From Leeia speluncae (lineage in GTDB: Bacteria; Pseudomonadota; Gammaproteobacteria; Burkholderiales; Leeiaceae): a stretch of 64,000 nt of DNA. Positions 25,534-33,227 of this stretch are shown here, piece after piece (position 1 is the stretch's first letter; the number at the start of each line of letters is the position of its first letter). Below the pieces are notes generated by a model, which was given only the letters and a program-made list of their open reading frames with translations, ran no database searches and was not told where the DNA came from. The position numbers were made by a program, and so were the translations under genes. The stretch lies in NCBI RefSeq assembly GCF_020564625.1, contig NZ_JAJBZT010000002.1, positions 545,688 through 609,687 on the forward strand, read 5' to 3'.

Positions 25534-26050
25534 AAGTTGTCCAGTAAAATCTTAAAATTATAATAATAGACAATTATTTTAAAATAGACAATTATTTTAA
25601 ATTTTCAAAGTTTTTTAGATTCTTGGTAAGAAAGTATTTTACTAATTTAGTAATCCTAAAATCATGCCATATATCTATGAGTTCTAATCTCAAGGCAACT
25701 TATTGAGAGTTAAATTTTAGAACCCTATCGTCGCAATTTAGACGTACTTTGGACATCAGAAGGCATCATTCTTACGCTCTAGTAGTCAACTATTTCGCTT
25801 TTGTTTGTAAAAAATGCCTGCATTGTAAATACAAAGTTTGCTCTATTCCGCCCCTTGCTTGGATAACCTTTGTCTGCATAGATTTCACGGCATGTATTGC
25901 CAAGATGAAGTACTGCTTCAAAATGTTGTCCATCATGAACAACTTCTGTTCCCGTTTTGATCTTACAGATCAGGTTGCGACGCATCTCAATACTGAGCGC
26001 TACGAATAATGCAAGCAAGAAAGATGATTGAATATTCCCTTGACATTAAA
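25534..26050. other. AT-rich gap with a transposase remnant
   Basis: No intact gene. The first 200 bases include a direct duplication of the ACAATTATTTTAAA motif near 25565-25605. The second half carries the IS-transposase remnant on the minus strand (25779-26018). Confidence 0.6.
25779..26018 (-). pseudogene. IS5/IS4-type transposase fragment
   Basis: The translation KIKTGTEVVHDGQHFEAVLHLGNTCREIYADKGYPSKGR matches the DDE-transposase core around the second catalytic Asp (VHD-Q...YAD-GY-S). Neither the N-terminal third nor the final catalytic Glu is readable in any frame here, and no terminal inverted repeats were found, so it is a decayed fragment. It lies in an AT-rich patch beside the CMD-family gene. 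Confidence 0.55.
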
Positions 26051-26458
26051 TCAATGACCTGCTTCCCTCTCCTTAAACACTTCCTTCGCCGCAAATAAGC
26101 CATTTAATGCGGCAGGAAACCCTGCATACACCGCCATTTGCATGATGATTTCGACGACTTCTTCTTGCGTGCAACCCACATTCAGCGCGCCATGAATATG
26201 CACTTTTAATTGCGGCGTGGCATTGCCTAGTGCGGTGAGGGCGGCGACAACGCCAATTTCTCTGGATTTTAGGTCTAATTGCGGGCGGGAGTAGATATCG
26301 CCAAACGGAAATTCAATCAGGTATTTTGCAAAGTCTGGTGCAATATCGGCGAGGGATTGAATCACCCGTTCCCCTGCTTGCCCATCAATTTCTTTTAGTT
26401 TGGCGAGGCCGCGATCGTATCTACTGCTGTGTGTGGTTTCTGCTGGTGCTGGTTTCAT
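26051..26458 (-). CDS. Carboxymuconolactone decarboxylase family protein
   Basis: A 135-residue PF02627 protein: [68 protein letters not shown], the full family core. No CXXC motif. Its start overlaps the MerR stop by four bases, so it is co-transcribed and likely the target of that regulator. Pairs of MerR and CMD proteins are frequent; the small-molecule signal is unknown. Confidence 0.86.
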   Translation of the reverse strand: MKPAPAETTHSSRYDRGLAKLKEIDGQAGERVIQSLADIAPDFAKYLIEFPFGDIYSRPQLDLKSREIGVVAALTALGNATPQLKVHIHGALNVGCTQEEVVEIIMQMAVYAGFPAALNGLFAAKEVFKEREAGH

Positions 26459-26865
26459 TTGCTGCTCTTCCTTTTACGTGCCGTTGGCTTAGCCAGCAAG
26501 TCTTGATAGGTTTGAATCTTCTGTTCCAAGACCTGGGCACAGGTAGAAAGCTCTGCGATTTTCCTGACCAACTGTTCGCGATGGAGCTCTAGCATCGTTA
26601 ACCGTGGTTGCAAGGTGTCGTCTCCTGCTGCGCGGAGGACGGCATATTGCTTTATCTCTGATAGCGGCATGCCGGTTTGCTTTAGGCGTAAGACAAATTC
26701 TAGCCAGAGCAGATCTGCTTTGAGATAGCGTCGATGCCCGTTTGATCCTCTTTCCGCTGGCTTTAAAACCCCCTCTGCTTCATAGAAACGTAAGGTGTAG
26801 GCAGACACGCCACTTAAGCGAGATAACTCACCAATAGAGATAAAAATGTTGGTCATGTCTGTCAT
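26455..26865 (-). CDS. MerR family transcriptional regulator
   Basis: A 136-residue MerR regulator: [39 protein letters not shown] is the winged helix N-terminus, followed by the dimerisation helix ([32 protein letters not shown]). A single Cys there does not form a metal site pattern, so it more likely senses an organic compound. It is first in a two-gene operon with the CMD protein. Confidence 0.88.
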   Translation of the reverse strand: MTDMTNIFISIGELSRLSGVSAYTLRFYEAEGVLKPAERGSNGHRRYLKADLLWLEFVLRLKQTGMPLSEIKQYAVLRAAGDDTLQPRLTMLELHREQLVRKIAELSTCAQVLEQKIQTYQDLLAKPTARKRKSSK

Positions 26866-26914
26866 GTTAGAAGTTCGAGTGCACTCTAAGTCAAGCGGGT
26901 TGTTGAGGGCATAT

Positions 26915-28249
26915 TTAGGCTGCTTTGATGCCGGCTTTTGCTAGATACTTTTCCTGCTCTTCTTTCGGCACCATGCTACCGCCGGTTGACCACGCTAGAT
27001 GAGTAGCGTTGGCGAGTTGGGCTGGGCTAAAGCCATATTGTTGGTGGTAGCCACTGGCAGCGTTCACCAACTGAATACCCGGCAGCCCGGCGGTGGCAGA
27101 GGGTTCTACTAATAGATTTTCCGATTGGTAGAGTTGGCCGAGTAGATCAAATAGGTGCTCATCGCTCACGGTGTAGTAGCCATCAATCAGCTTTTCCATG
27201 GCGCGGCCGACAAAGCCGGAGGGGCGACCAACGGCGAGGCCATCGGCCGCGGTGAGGTTGTCGATGCCGATATCTTGTACCGCAATCTCGTCATGCAAAC
27301 CGGTGTAGACACCCAGCAGCATGCACGGCGAATGGGTGGGTTCGGCAAATAGGCAATGCACATGGTCGCCAAAGATGAGCTTAAGGCCAAACGCGACACC
27401 GCCCGGTGCACCACCCACGCCGCAGGGCAGGTAAACAAATAGCGGATGGTTTTGATCGACAACGATGCCTTCGTTCTCAAACTGCCGTTGTAGCCGCAGC
27501 GCGGCGACGGCATAGCCAAGGAACAAGTCTTTGGAGTGTTCGTCATCTACAAAATGGCAATGCGGGTTGCCCGCCGCTTGTTTGCGGCCTTCTGCCACCG
27601 CCAAGCTGTAGTCGGATTCGTATTCCACTACCGTGACGCCATTGGCGCGTAGTTTGTCTTTCTTCCATTGCCGGGCATCTGCCGACATATGCACCGTGGT
27701 CTTAAAGCCTAGTTTGGCACTCATGATGCCAATGGATAATCCCAGATTCCCCGTAGAGCCCACCGCCACTTCGTATTGCGAGAACAGCGCTTTGGCCGTT
27801 GGCTCTGCCAATACGCGGTAATCCCCATTTAGCGTCAATAAACCGTGCTGAATCGCCAGTGTCTCGGCGTGTTTGAGCACTTCGTAAATCCCGCCGCGTG
27901 CTTTGATGGAGCCCGCTATGGGTAGTGCATGGTCTGCCTTTAGCCACAGCTGGCCATCTGGGGCGCCAATTGTGGCCTGCAGCGTGGCTAAGCGTAAGAG
28001 GGGGGATTCGATGATGCCTTGGCTGGTGCTGGTCTCTGGGAAGACGGTCATCAAATACGGGGCAAAACGCTGAAGACGATCACTCGCGTCGATGACATCG
28101 GCTAAGGTCAGACCAACCGCGGGTAGTGCTTCTTTACTCGGCACCACATCTGACCGAAACCAATGGGTTTCTTCGCAGGCGATTAGCGGGGTAAGTAGAG
28201 GATGACTTTGTTGCCAGTCTGCTAGCGGTTTACCGTTTAAGAGGGTCAT
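26915..28249 (-). CDS. dsdA: D-serine dehydratase (D-serine ammonia-lyase)
   Basis: A 444-residue PLP enzyme that converts D-serine to pyruvate and ammonia. The PLP lysine lies in [19 protein letters not shown] and the phosphate-binding loop in [35 protein letters not shown] and [13 protein letters not shown] complete the DsdA pattern. Length matches E. coli DsdA (442). No DsdC-type LysR is adjacent; instead a LuxR-type gene is divergent at 28356. This gives D-serine detoxification and use. Confidence 0.93.
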   Translation of the reverse strand: MTLLNGKPLADWQQSHPLLTPLIACEETHWFRSDVVPSKEALPAVGLTLADVIDASDRLQRFAPYLMTVFPETSTSQGIIESPLLRLATLQATIGAPDGQLWLKADHALPIAGSIKARGGIYEVLKHAETLAIQHGLLTLNGDYRVLAEPTAKALFSQYEVAVGSTGNLGLSIGIMSAKLGFKTTVHMSADARQWKKDKLRANGVTVVEYESDYSLAVAEGRKQAAGNPHCHFVDDEHSKDLFLGYAVAALRLQRQFENEGIVVDQNHPLFVYLPCGVGGAPGGVAFGLKLIFGDHVHCLFAEPTHSPCMLLGVYTGLHDEIAVQDIGIDNLTAADGLAVGRPSGFVGRAMEKLIDGYYTVSDEHLFDLLGQLYQSENLLVEPSATAGLPGIQLVNAASGYHQQYGFSPAQLANATHLAWSTGGSMVPKEEQEKYLAKAGIKAA

Positions 28250-28324
28250 GGTGGTGTGTGGGGATAAAAATAAAATGGTACTGCTTTTGCGGCGTTGTCG
28301 CAGGAAAATAGTTCGGTTATATTG

Positions 28325-28336
28325 TTAATATATTAA
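28325..28336. promoter_or_regulatory. Palindrome TTAATATATTAA between dsdA and LuxR gene
   Basis: A perfect 12-base AT palindrome at the centre of the divergent dsdA/LuxR intergenic region, 76 bases from dsdA and about 20 from the LuxR start. It may be an operator or just an AT-rich promoter element. Confidence 0.3.
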
Positions 28337-28355
28337 TGATTTGATGGGGCGAGCA

Positions 28356-29021
28356 ATGTATGCAGAAATTGCACAAGATTGTCTGGCGGCAATAGAGCCC
28401 CTATTGCCTTATCAGGCCGCGGCATTTTATCGGGTGTCTGCGCATTTTCAGCCATCAGATTATGTATTGCGCCATATGCGGCAAGATATGCATCAAGTGT
28501 ACGAGGCGCAATTTCAGCAGATAGATCCACTGTTGCCATCTGAGGATGCTGTGCAGCATGCGGTGCTGACTTTGGAAGAGAGTTGCTGCCAGCCACCCCA
28601 AGCGGTTGCGAATTATCGGCAGGCTTTTTTGCAGCCGTTTGATATTGCCGATGTGGTGGAGGTATTTATCCAACCCACGCCAACGGCTTGTTTTGGCGTG
28701 TCTTTACTGCGCCAAATGGGGCAAGGGTGCTTTCAAGCAGATGACTTAGCCTTGTTGCACCGCTTATTGCCGCTGCTGTCGGTGGTGACAAAGCCTTTAA
28801 TCCCCGCTGGCACAACGAACGTACTAGATTTACTCACGCCAAGAGAACTCGCCGTTGCCAAACTGATTGCGGGCGGGGCTAGTAACAAGGTGGTTGCTAA
28901 TACACTGCAAATGAGTCTCCCTACCGTGAAAACCCATTTGCAGCATTTGTTTGACAAGCTGGGGGTCAATAACCGTACCGCACTGGCGCACCGGTTGTAT
29001 CCGAGTTTGGTGGCGCACTAG
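28356..29021 (+). CDS. LuxR-family helix-turn-helix regulator
   Basis: A 221-residue protein with a C-terminal LuxR DNA-binding domain (LTPRELAVAKLIAGGASNKVVANTLQMSLPTVKTHLQHLFDKLGVNNRTAL). The N-terminal 150 residues lack a receiver or autoinducer domain I recognise. The start is uncertain among TTG 28341, ATG 28344 and ATG 28356; I take the last because only it has a purine-rich stretch upstream. Convergent to the SDR/MoaF operon and divergent from dsdA. As I recall, Klebsiella MoaR, regulator of the monoamine regulon, is a protein of this general kind. Confidence 0.8.
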   Translation: MYAEIAQDCLAAIEPLLPYQAAAFYRVSAHFQPSDYVLRHMRQDMHQVYEAQFQQIDPLLPSEDAVQHAVLTLEESCCQPPQAVANYRQAFLQPFDIADVVEVFIQPTPTACFGVSLLRQMGQGCFQADDLALLHRLLPLLSVVTKPLIPAGTTNVLDLLTPRELAVAKLIAGGASNKVVANTLQMSLPTVKTHLQHLFDKLGVNNRTALAHRLYPSLVAH

Positions 29022-29034
29022 GCATTGCCCATAT

Positions 29035-29805
29035 TTATAACGCCGCTGTGCTTTCTGGCAAGGTCGCGCCACCATCTACTACGATGGTTTGGCCTGTGAT
29101 ATACGCGGCTTCATCAGAGGCGAGAAAGAACATTGCCCCTGCAATATCGGCAGGCATTCCGAGTCTACCTAATGGAATGAGCGCTTCTATTTTGGCGTTG
29201 TGTTCGGTGTCGCCCAAGTTTTCCATCGCGGGGGTGCGGATCATCCCCGGTTCTACGCCGTTGACGGTAATGCCCGCGTGGGCTAGCTCTAGTGCGGCAG
29301 AGCGGATAAACCCATTTACCCCTGCTTTGGAAGCCGCGTAGTGGGTTAAGCCCGGATACGCCACTCTTGGCCCAGTGACCGAAGAAGTAATGAGAATCCG
29401 CCCTTTTCCTTGTGCTTGCATGCAGGGGATGGCCGCTTGGCTTAGCCAAAACGGTGCGGCTAAATTCACTGCCAATGTTTGGGCAAGGATTGCCTCGCTA
29501 ATGTCAGCCAATGGGGTAAGCGGAAAATAACCTGCGTTATGGATCAGTACATCTAATTTTCCATAAGCGTTGATGACGCTAGTAACCAACGCCTTGCACG
29601 CCGCGGGGCTGGCCAGATCAATCGGCATAGCAATCACCTCATGCCCTTGATCACACAAGGTGCGGGCAAGTGCTTCGGCCGTTGCCATTTGCCGGTCTGC
29701 AATGATGACGGTCTCTCGATGACTAGCAAAACGGCGAACGATACCTTCGCCAATTCCTTGTGCGCCGCCGGTGACAATCACCACCCTATTTGCATTGGCT
29801 GACAT
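29035..29805 (-). CDS. SDR family oxidoreductase
   Basis: A 256-residue short-chain dehydrogenase: TGGAQGIGEGIV nucleotide loop, NAGYFPLTPLAD, Ser in ITSSVTG and YAASKAG catalytic Tyr-Lys; C-terminus MFFLASDEAAYITGQTIVVDGG. The start at 29805 has AAGGAG. It begins 10 bases past the MoaF stop, so SDR-MoaF-SDR form one operon. In Klebsiella the moaE product next to moaF is, from memory, also an SDR. Confidence 0.88.
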   Translation of the reverse strand: MSANANRVVIVTGGAQGIGEGIVRRFASHRETVIIADRQMATAEALARTLCDQGHEVIAMPIDLASPAACKALVTSVINAYGKLDVLIHNAGYFPLTPLADISEAILAQTLAVNLAAPFWLSQAAIPCMQAQGKGRILITSSVTGPRVAYPGLTHYAASKAGVNGFIRSAALELAHAGITVNGVEPGMIRTPAMENLGDTEHNAKIEALIPLGRLGMPADIAGAMFFLASDEAAYITGQTIVVDGGATLPESTAAL

Positions 29806-29815
29806 GATCGGCTCC

Positions 29816-30646
29816 TTAGCTGGCAATGGCGGGGTGAATGGTTTTATTTAGGGGTTGGGCAATGGCACCCACTGGGAAATTGGATAACTCACCAAAATCA
29901 TTCCCGCGATAGCCAACAATTTTTCCATCGGTTTTAAGGCGCTGCAGATCTACCATCACCACACCAAGGGTCGGTACGATCTTTTCTTGCCAGACAAATA
30001 GATAGAGTAAATCGCTAACCTTGATGTAATGGCAGCGATCGACATCTGCCAAGCCTTTTTCCACGCCATCTAAACATTGCCATGCATAGAAGTGATCATT
30101 CAGATAGACGTGCTCATAGCGTTCGGTTTTGCTGTAGGTATACATCACACGCTGGCCAATTAACTCTTGGGTAAAAGTCGGTAATTGATCATCGTTGGTA
30201 AATGGGCGGTTAAAGGTCGCAAACGAAATCTGGGTGGTCACAGGGGTGAGGGGGAGGTTCTTTTCGACACGGCTAAACATATCGATGCGAGTTTCTGCTT
30301 CTGTTGGCAGTTGGCCTACTACCATCACGGCACTTTGCTGGTGCTGGTTGATGACTAGCGTGATGGTGCTGGCTGCTTGAATAGGCGAAATAAAGTCGAG
30401 AAAATAAATCCCATCCCGCAACGTGGTGGCGCGGTAAGGTGTGCTGACGGGTGCGGTAGTTTGGCTTGCTTGCCAGCTTAGCGTCTGGGTATTTTCAATT
30501 TGGATATGCTGGCTAGTGCCATCTGCAAAATGCAGGGTAAATTGCTGGCCAATCAGGGCGGCGGTATTCATTAAGATATTGCTATCTGGTGCAAAGCCAT
30601 CTGCTAAATCGCCGACTTGAATAAAAATAGGATCTTGTGTGCTCAT
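29816..30646 (-). CDS. MoaF-related protein (monoamine regulon type)
   Basis: A 276-residue protein of the MoaF family (PF10703 N-terminal and MoaF_C domains): TLHFADGTSQHIQIEN and GIYFLDF in the N-terminal half, then QELIGQRVMYTYSKTERYEHVYLNDHFYAWQCLDG and RCHYIKVSDLLYLFVWQEKIVPTLGVVMVDL in the second. The family takes its name from the Klebsiella monoamine oxidase operon; despite the name it is not molybdenum cofactor MoaF of plants. It lies between two SDR genes. Confidence 0.78.
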   Translation of the reverse strand: MSTQDPIFIQVGDLADGFAPDSNILMNTAALIGQQFTLHFADGTSQHIQIENTQTLSWQASQTTAPVSTPYRATTLRDGIYFLDFISPIQAASTITLVINQHQQSAVMVVGQLPTEAETRIDMFSRVEKNLPLTPVTTQISFATFNRPFTNDDQLPTFTQELIGQRVMYTYSKTERYEHVYLNDHFYAWQCLDGVEKGLADVDRCHYIKVSDLLYLFVWQEKIVPTLGVVMVDLQRLKTDGKIVGYRGNDFGELSNFPVGAIAQPLNKTIHPAIAS

Positions 30647-30684
30647 CTTGGTGCTCCGTGAATGGGTAAATTGGTAACTAGGTG

Positions 30685-31482
30685 TTACACGCTAGGGAGT
30701 TGGTCAAAGGCAATGGTGGGTACATCGACAATGGTCGATCCGCCATCTGCCACAATCGTGGCGCCTGTGATGATCGACGCTGCTGGCGAGCTAAGGAACC
30801 CGCTGATGGCTGCAATTTCTGCAGGGGTGGCAGGCCGTTTGAGCGGAGTGTCTTTGGTGACATATTGGTAAGCTTCGTCTAGCGAGTAACCAAAATGCTG
30901 CATGATGGGTTGCATTTCTTCGTCTGCCATTGGCGTCTTTACCCAGCCAGGGCAAATGGCGTTGGCTCTTACTCCATACGGGCCAAAGTCTTTGGCGACA
31001 GAGCGCATTAGCCCTATCACGGCGTGCTTAGTGGTGACATAGCTGCAGACGTCAGGCCCGGCGGCCAAAGAAGCGATAGAGGCAATGTAAACAATATTGC
31101 CTTGGCTTTGGCGTAAGAGTGGGATAGCCGCTTTGGTGCTAATAAATGCGGTGTTGAGGTTGCCGTTTAGGCTGGTTTGCCAATCCGCAAGGGATGTTTC
31201 TTCTGCATTGCCTAGCGTCATCACGCCGGCGCAGTTGACTAATACATCTAAACGTCCGTATCGGTCGTTGATGGTTTGTAACCATCCCGCCCAAGTCGAT
31301 AAATCTGCCGCATCTCCAATCAGGGCTTCTGCCCCGGTGGCCTCGGTAATACGGGCAAGGGTAGACGCTCTTCTTCCTACCACAATGACTTGATCACCTA
31401 AATTGGCATGGTGCGCAGCAATGGCCGCGCCAATGCCGCTACCACCACCGGTAATTAACACCACTCTCTTTTCTGTTTGCAT
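30685..31482 (-). CDS. SDR family oxidoreductase
   Basis: A 265-residue short-chain dehydrogenase, first gene of the SDR-MoaF-SDR operon: TGGGSGIGAAIA, NCAGVMTLGNAEE, YIASIASLAAGPD with the catalytic YVTTKHA, and SGFLSSPAASIITGATIVADGG at the end. Its long loop MADEEMQPIMQHFGYSLDEAYQYVT after the catalytic site differs from the first SDR, so the two are not recent duplicates. Substrate unknown. Confidence 0.88.
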   Translation of the reverse strand: MQTEKRVVLITGGGSGIGAAIAAHHANLGDQVIVVGRRASTLARITEATGAEALIGDAADLSTWAGWLQTINDRYGRLDVLVNCAGVMTLGNAEETSLADWQTSLNGNLNTAFISTKAAIPLLRQSQGNIVYIASIASLAAGPDVCSYVTTKHAVIGLMRSVAKDFGPYGVRANAICPGWVKTPMADEEMQPIMQHFGYSLDEAYQYVTKDTPLKRPATPAEIAAISGFLSSPAASIITGATIVADGGSTIVDVPTIAFDQLPSV

Positions 31483-31764
31483 GTGTGTTTCCTAGGTAAC
31501 TAGTCGATGCAATACAGTCTAGAAAGGTGTTCCGTCGTTGCCTATCAGCCAAATGGAGGATGGTTATTGCTGCCAAAACCAGAATGACTATTTATCTATC
31601 GGTAATTCTGTTTTTATATACCCATATAGCATATAATGTGCACTCTCAAGAAATAAGCAATTCAATCCCGTTAGATTTGACCAACTGGTTAAAAAATGGC
31701 TTTGCGTTTGTAATATTCGCTATTTATACTCGTTGCGATAAATATTTGACGATGGGATATACAA

Positions 31765-32289
31765 ATGAAAATGAAATCGGTTCTAAGTAGCGTATTAATT
31801 GCAACTGGGTTGGTGTTAGCAGGTTGTGCAAACCAAGGGCAGCCAAAAGGCGTTACGGTGAATCAGACGAGTCGAGGCGTAGAAATTACCTCGATGGATT
31901 CTATTTTGTTTGATACCGGTAAGTTCGAGATCAATAGCGGCGGGACAGACTTTCTGGATCGCGTGGCCAACGTCTTGAAAACACGGACAAAAAAAGATGT
32001 GATGATTGAAGGCCATACCGATAACGTGGGTGGTGCAGATTACAACAAAGAACTGTCAGATTTGCGTGCGTTGTCTGTTGTGAAGGCCTTGATTGATCGT
32101 GGCGTGCCAAAGAGCCGCTTAAAAGCGATGGGTTATGGGGCGACCAAGCCAATTGCAGATAATGCAACGGAAAATGGCCGACGATTAAATCGCCGTACCA
32201 ATATTATTATTTTGGATGAGAAAAAAGAAAATCTAGGAAATGATCCATTTTCTGATTTGCTTGGAAAAATTAAAGGCGCATTCCAATAA
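31765..32289 (+). CDS. OmpA family lipoprotein
   Basis: A 174-residue lipoprotein: signal and lipobox LVLAGC (lipidated Cys at residue 21), then a beta strand stretch and a C-terminal OmpA-like peptidoglycan-binding domain, IEGHTDNVGGADYNKELS followed by RALSVVKALIDRGV and GRRLNRRTNI. It tethers the outer membrane to peptidoglycan. It is 36 bases upstream of the zinc-ribbon gene at 32326. Confidence 0.9.
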   Translation: MKMKSVLSSVLIATGLVLAGCANQGQPKGVTVNQTSRGVEITSMDSILFDTGKFEINSGGTDFLDRVANVLKTRTKKDVMIEGHTDNVGGADYNKELSDLRALSVVKALIDRGVPKSRLKAMGYGATKPIADNATENGRRLNRRTNIIILDEKKENLGNDPFSDLLGKIKGAFQ

Positions 32290-32325
32290 AACGCAGAATC
32301 GCCAACGCTGCATAGAAAGAAAAGA

Positions 32326-33174
32326 ATGTCGAATTGCCCCGCATGTAATGTAGAGAATCCAGAAAAGGCAAAGTTTTGTAGAGATTGTGGCGTTTCGCTT
32401 GCCAGCGCAACCGCGCCTATCGCAGAAGACTGGACGTGCGCTCATTGCCAAAAAATCAATGCAGCGAATAAAAAGTTCTGCCCAGATTGCGGTACACCCA
32501 AAGGGGCAGCCGCAGCGGCAGCTTCGTCATCTGGAGAGGACGCTGTGGTGCTAGAGACGCCTGTGCAGCTAACTACTCCGCAGCCAATCCCTCCTCAAGA
32601 GGAGGTTACTGCAGCACCACTTCCGCCGGTGATGAAGGTGCCCGAAGCAGAACCAACGCTTCCGCCCCCCACATTTGTAGCGAAACCCAAACGCAAATTA
32701 CCTGTGTGGTTTTGGTTAATGGGGGCGTTGTTTTTGGTGGTCGCAGCAATTGTGGCAGTGGTTTACAACAAAACGAGTAATCAAAAAGAAGCGCCTGCCT
32801 CACAAGCATTGGATGCAACAGAAGGCGTTGCGAGTCAGTTAGGGCAGCTAAATGGCGTGGTGGATAGTAGCCAGCAGCCGACTGCGCCAGCCGCCATCAC
32901 GCCACCCGCGATAGAAAAGCCAGCTAGCAAGGAGGTTGCGCCGGTTGCCGCTGCCCCTGAGCAGCCAGTCGAAACCGTTGCTAGCAAAAAGACCGTTACC
33001 AAAATTACCAATACACGCTCGATTAGCGAAGGAGAGCCGGTGGGTAATGAAGACTCTAGCGACACGATAAAAACCCAAAATACGGTGATTAAAGAACGTA
33101 CCAAAAATTCAGTGGATGAATTAAAAGCCATCAAAGAAAAAATGCTGCAAGACATTAAAAACTCTGGTGGTTAA
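32326..33174 (+). CDS. Zinc-ribbon protein with one membrane span
   Basis: A 282-residue protein with two N-terminal zinc ribbons: CPACNVENPEKAKFCRDCG (residues 4-22) and TCAHCQKINAANKKFCPDCG (38-57). A Pro-rich linker follows, then one membrane span (about 126-146, VWFWLMGALFLVVAAIVAVVY) and a Pro/Ala-rich tail ending in a Lys-rich helix. Topology suggests cytoplasmic zinc ribbons and a periplasmic tail. Cellular role unknown; it sits between OmpA-like lipoprotein and a second zinc-ribbon membrane protein, which suggests an envelope function. Confidence 0.8.
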   Translation: MSNCPACNVENPEKAKFCRDCGVSLASATAPIAEDWTCAHCQKINAANKKFCPDCGTPKGAAAAAASSSGEDAVVLETPVQLTTPQPIPPQEEVTAAPLPPVMKVPEAEPTLPPPTFVAKPKRKLPVWFWLMGALFLVVAAIVAVVYNKTSNQKEAPASQALDATEGVASQLGQLNGVVDSSQQPTAPAAITPPAIEKPASKEVAPVAAAPEQPVETVASKKTVTKITNTRSISEGEPVGNEDSSDTIKTQNTVIKERTKNSVDELKAIKEKMLQDIKNSGG

Positions 33175-33227
33175 TCGACAGAAGATCGATCCACTAAAAC
33201 CCTCCCAACTTAACTTTTAGGAAGTGT

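Noticed and set aside
31527..31790. 87-residue frame upstream of the OmpA-like lipoprotein
   Set aside because: It runs over the lipoprotein start, lacks a ribosome site and family resemblance.
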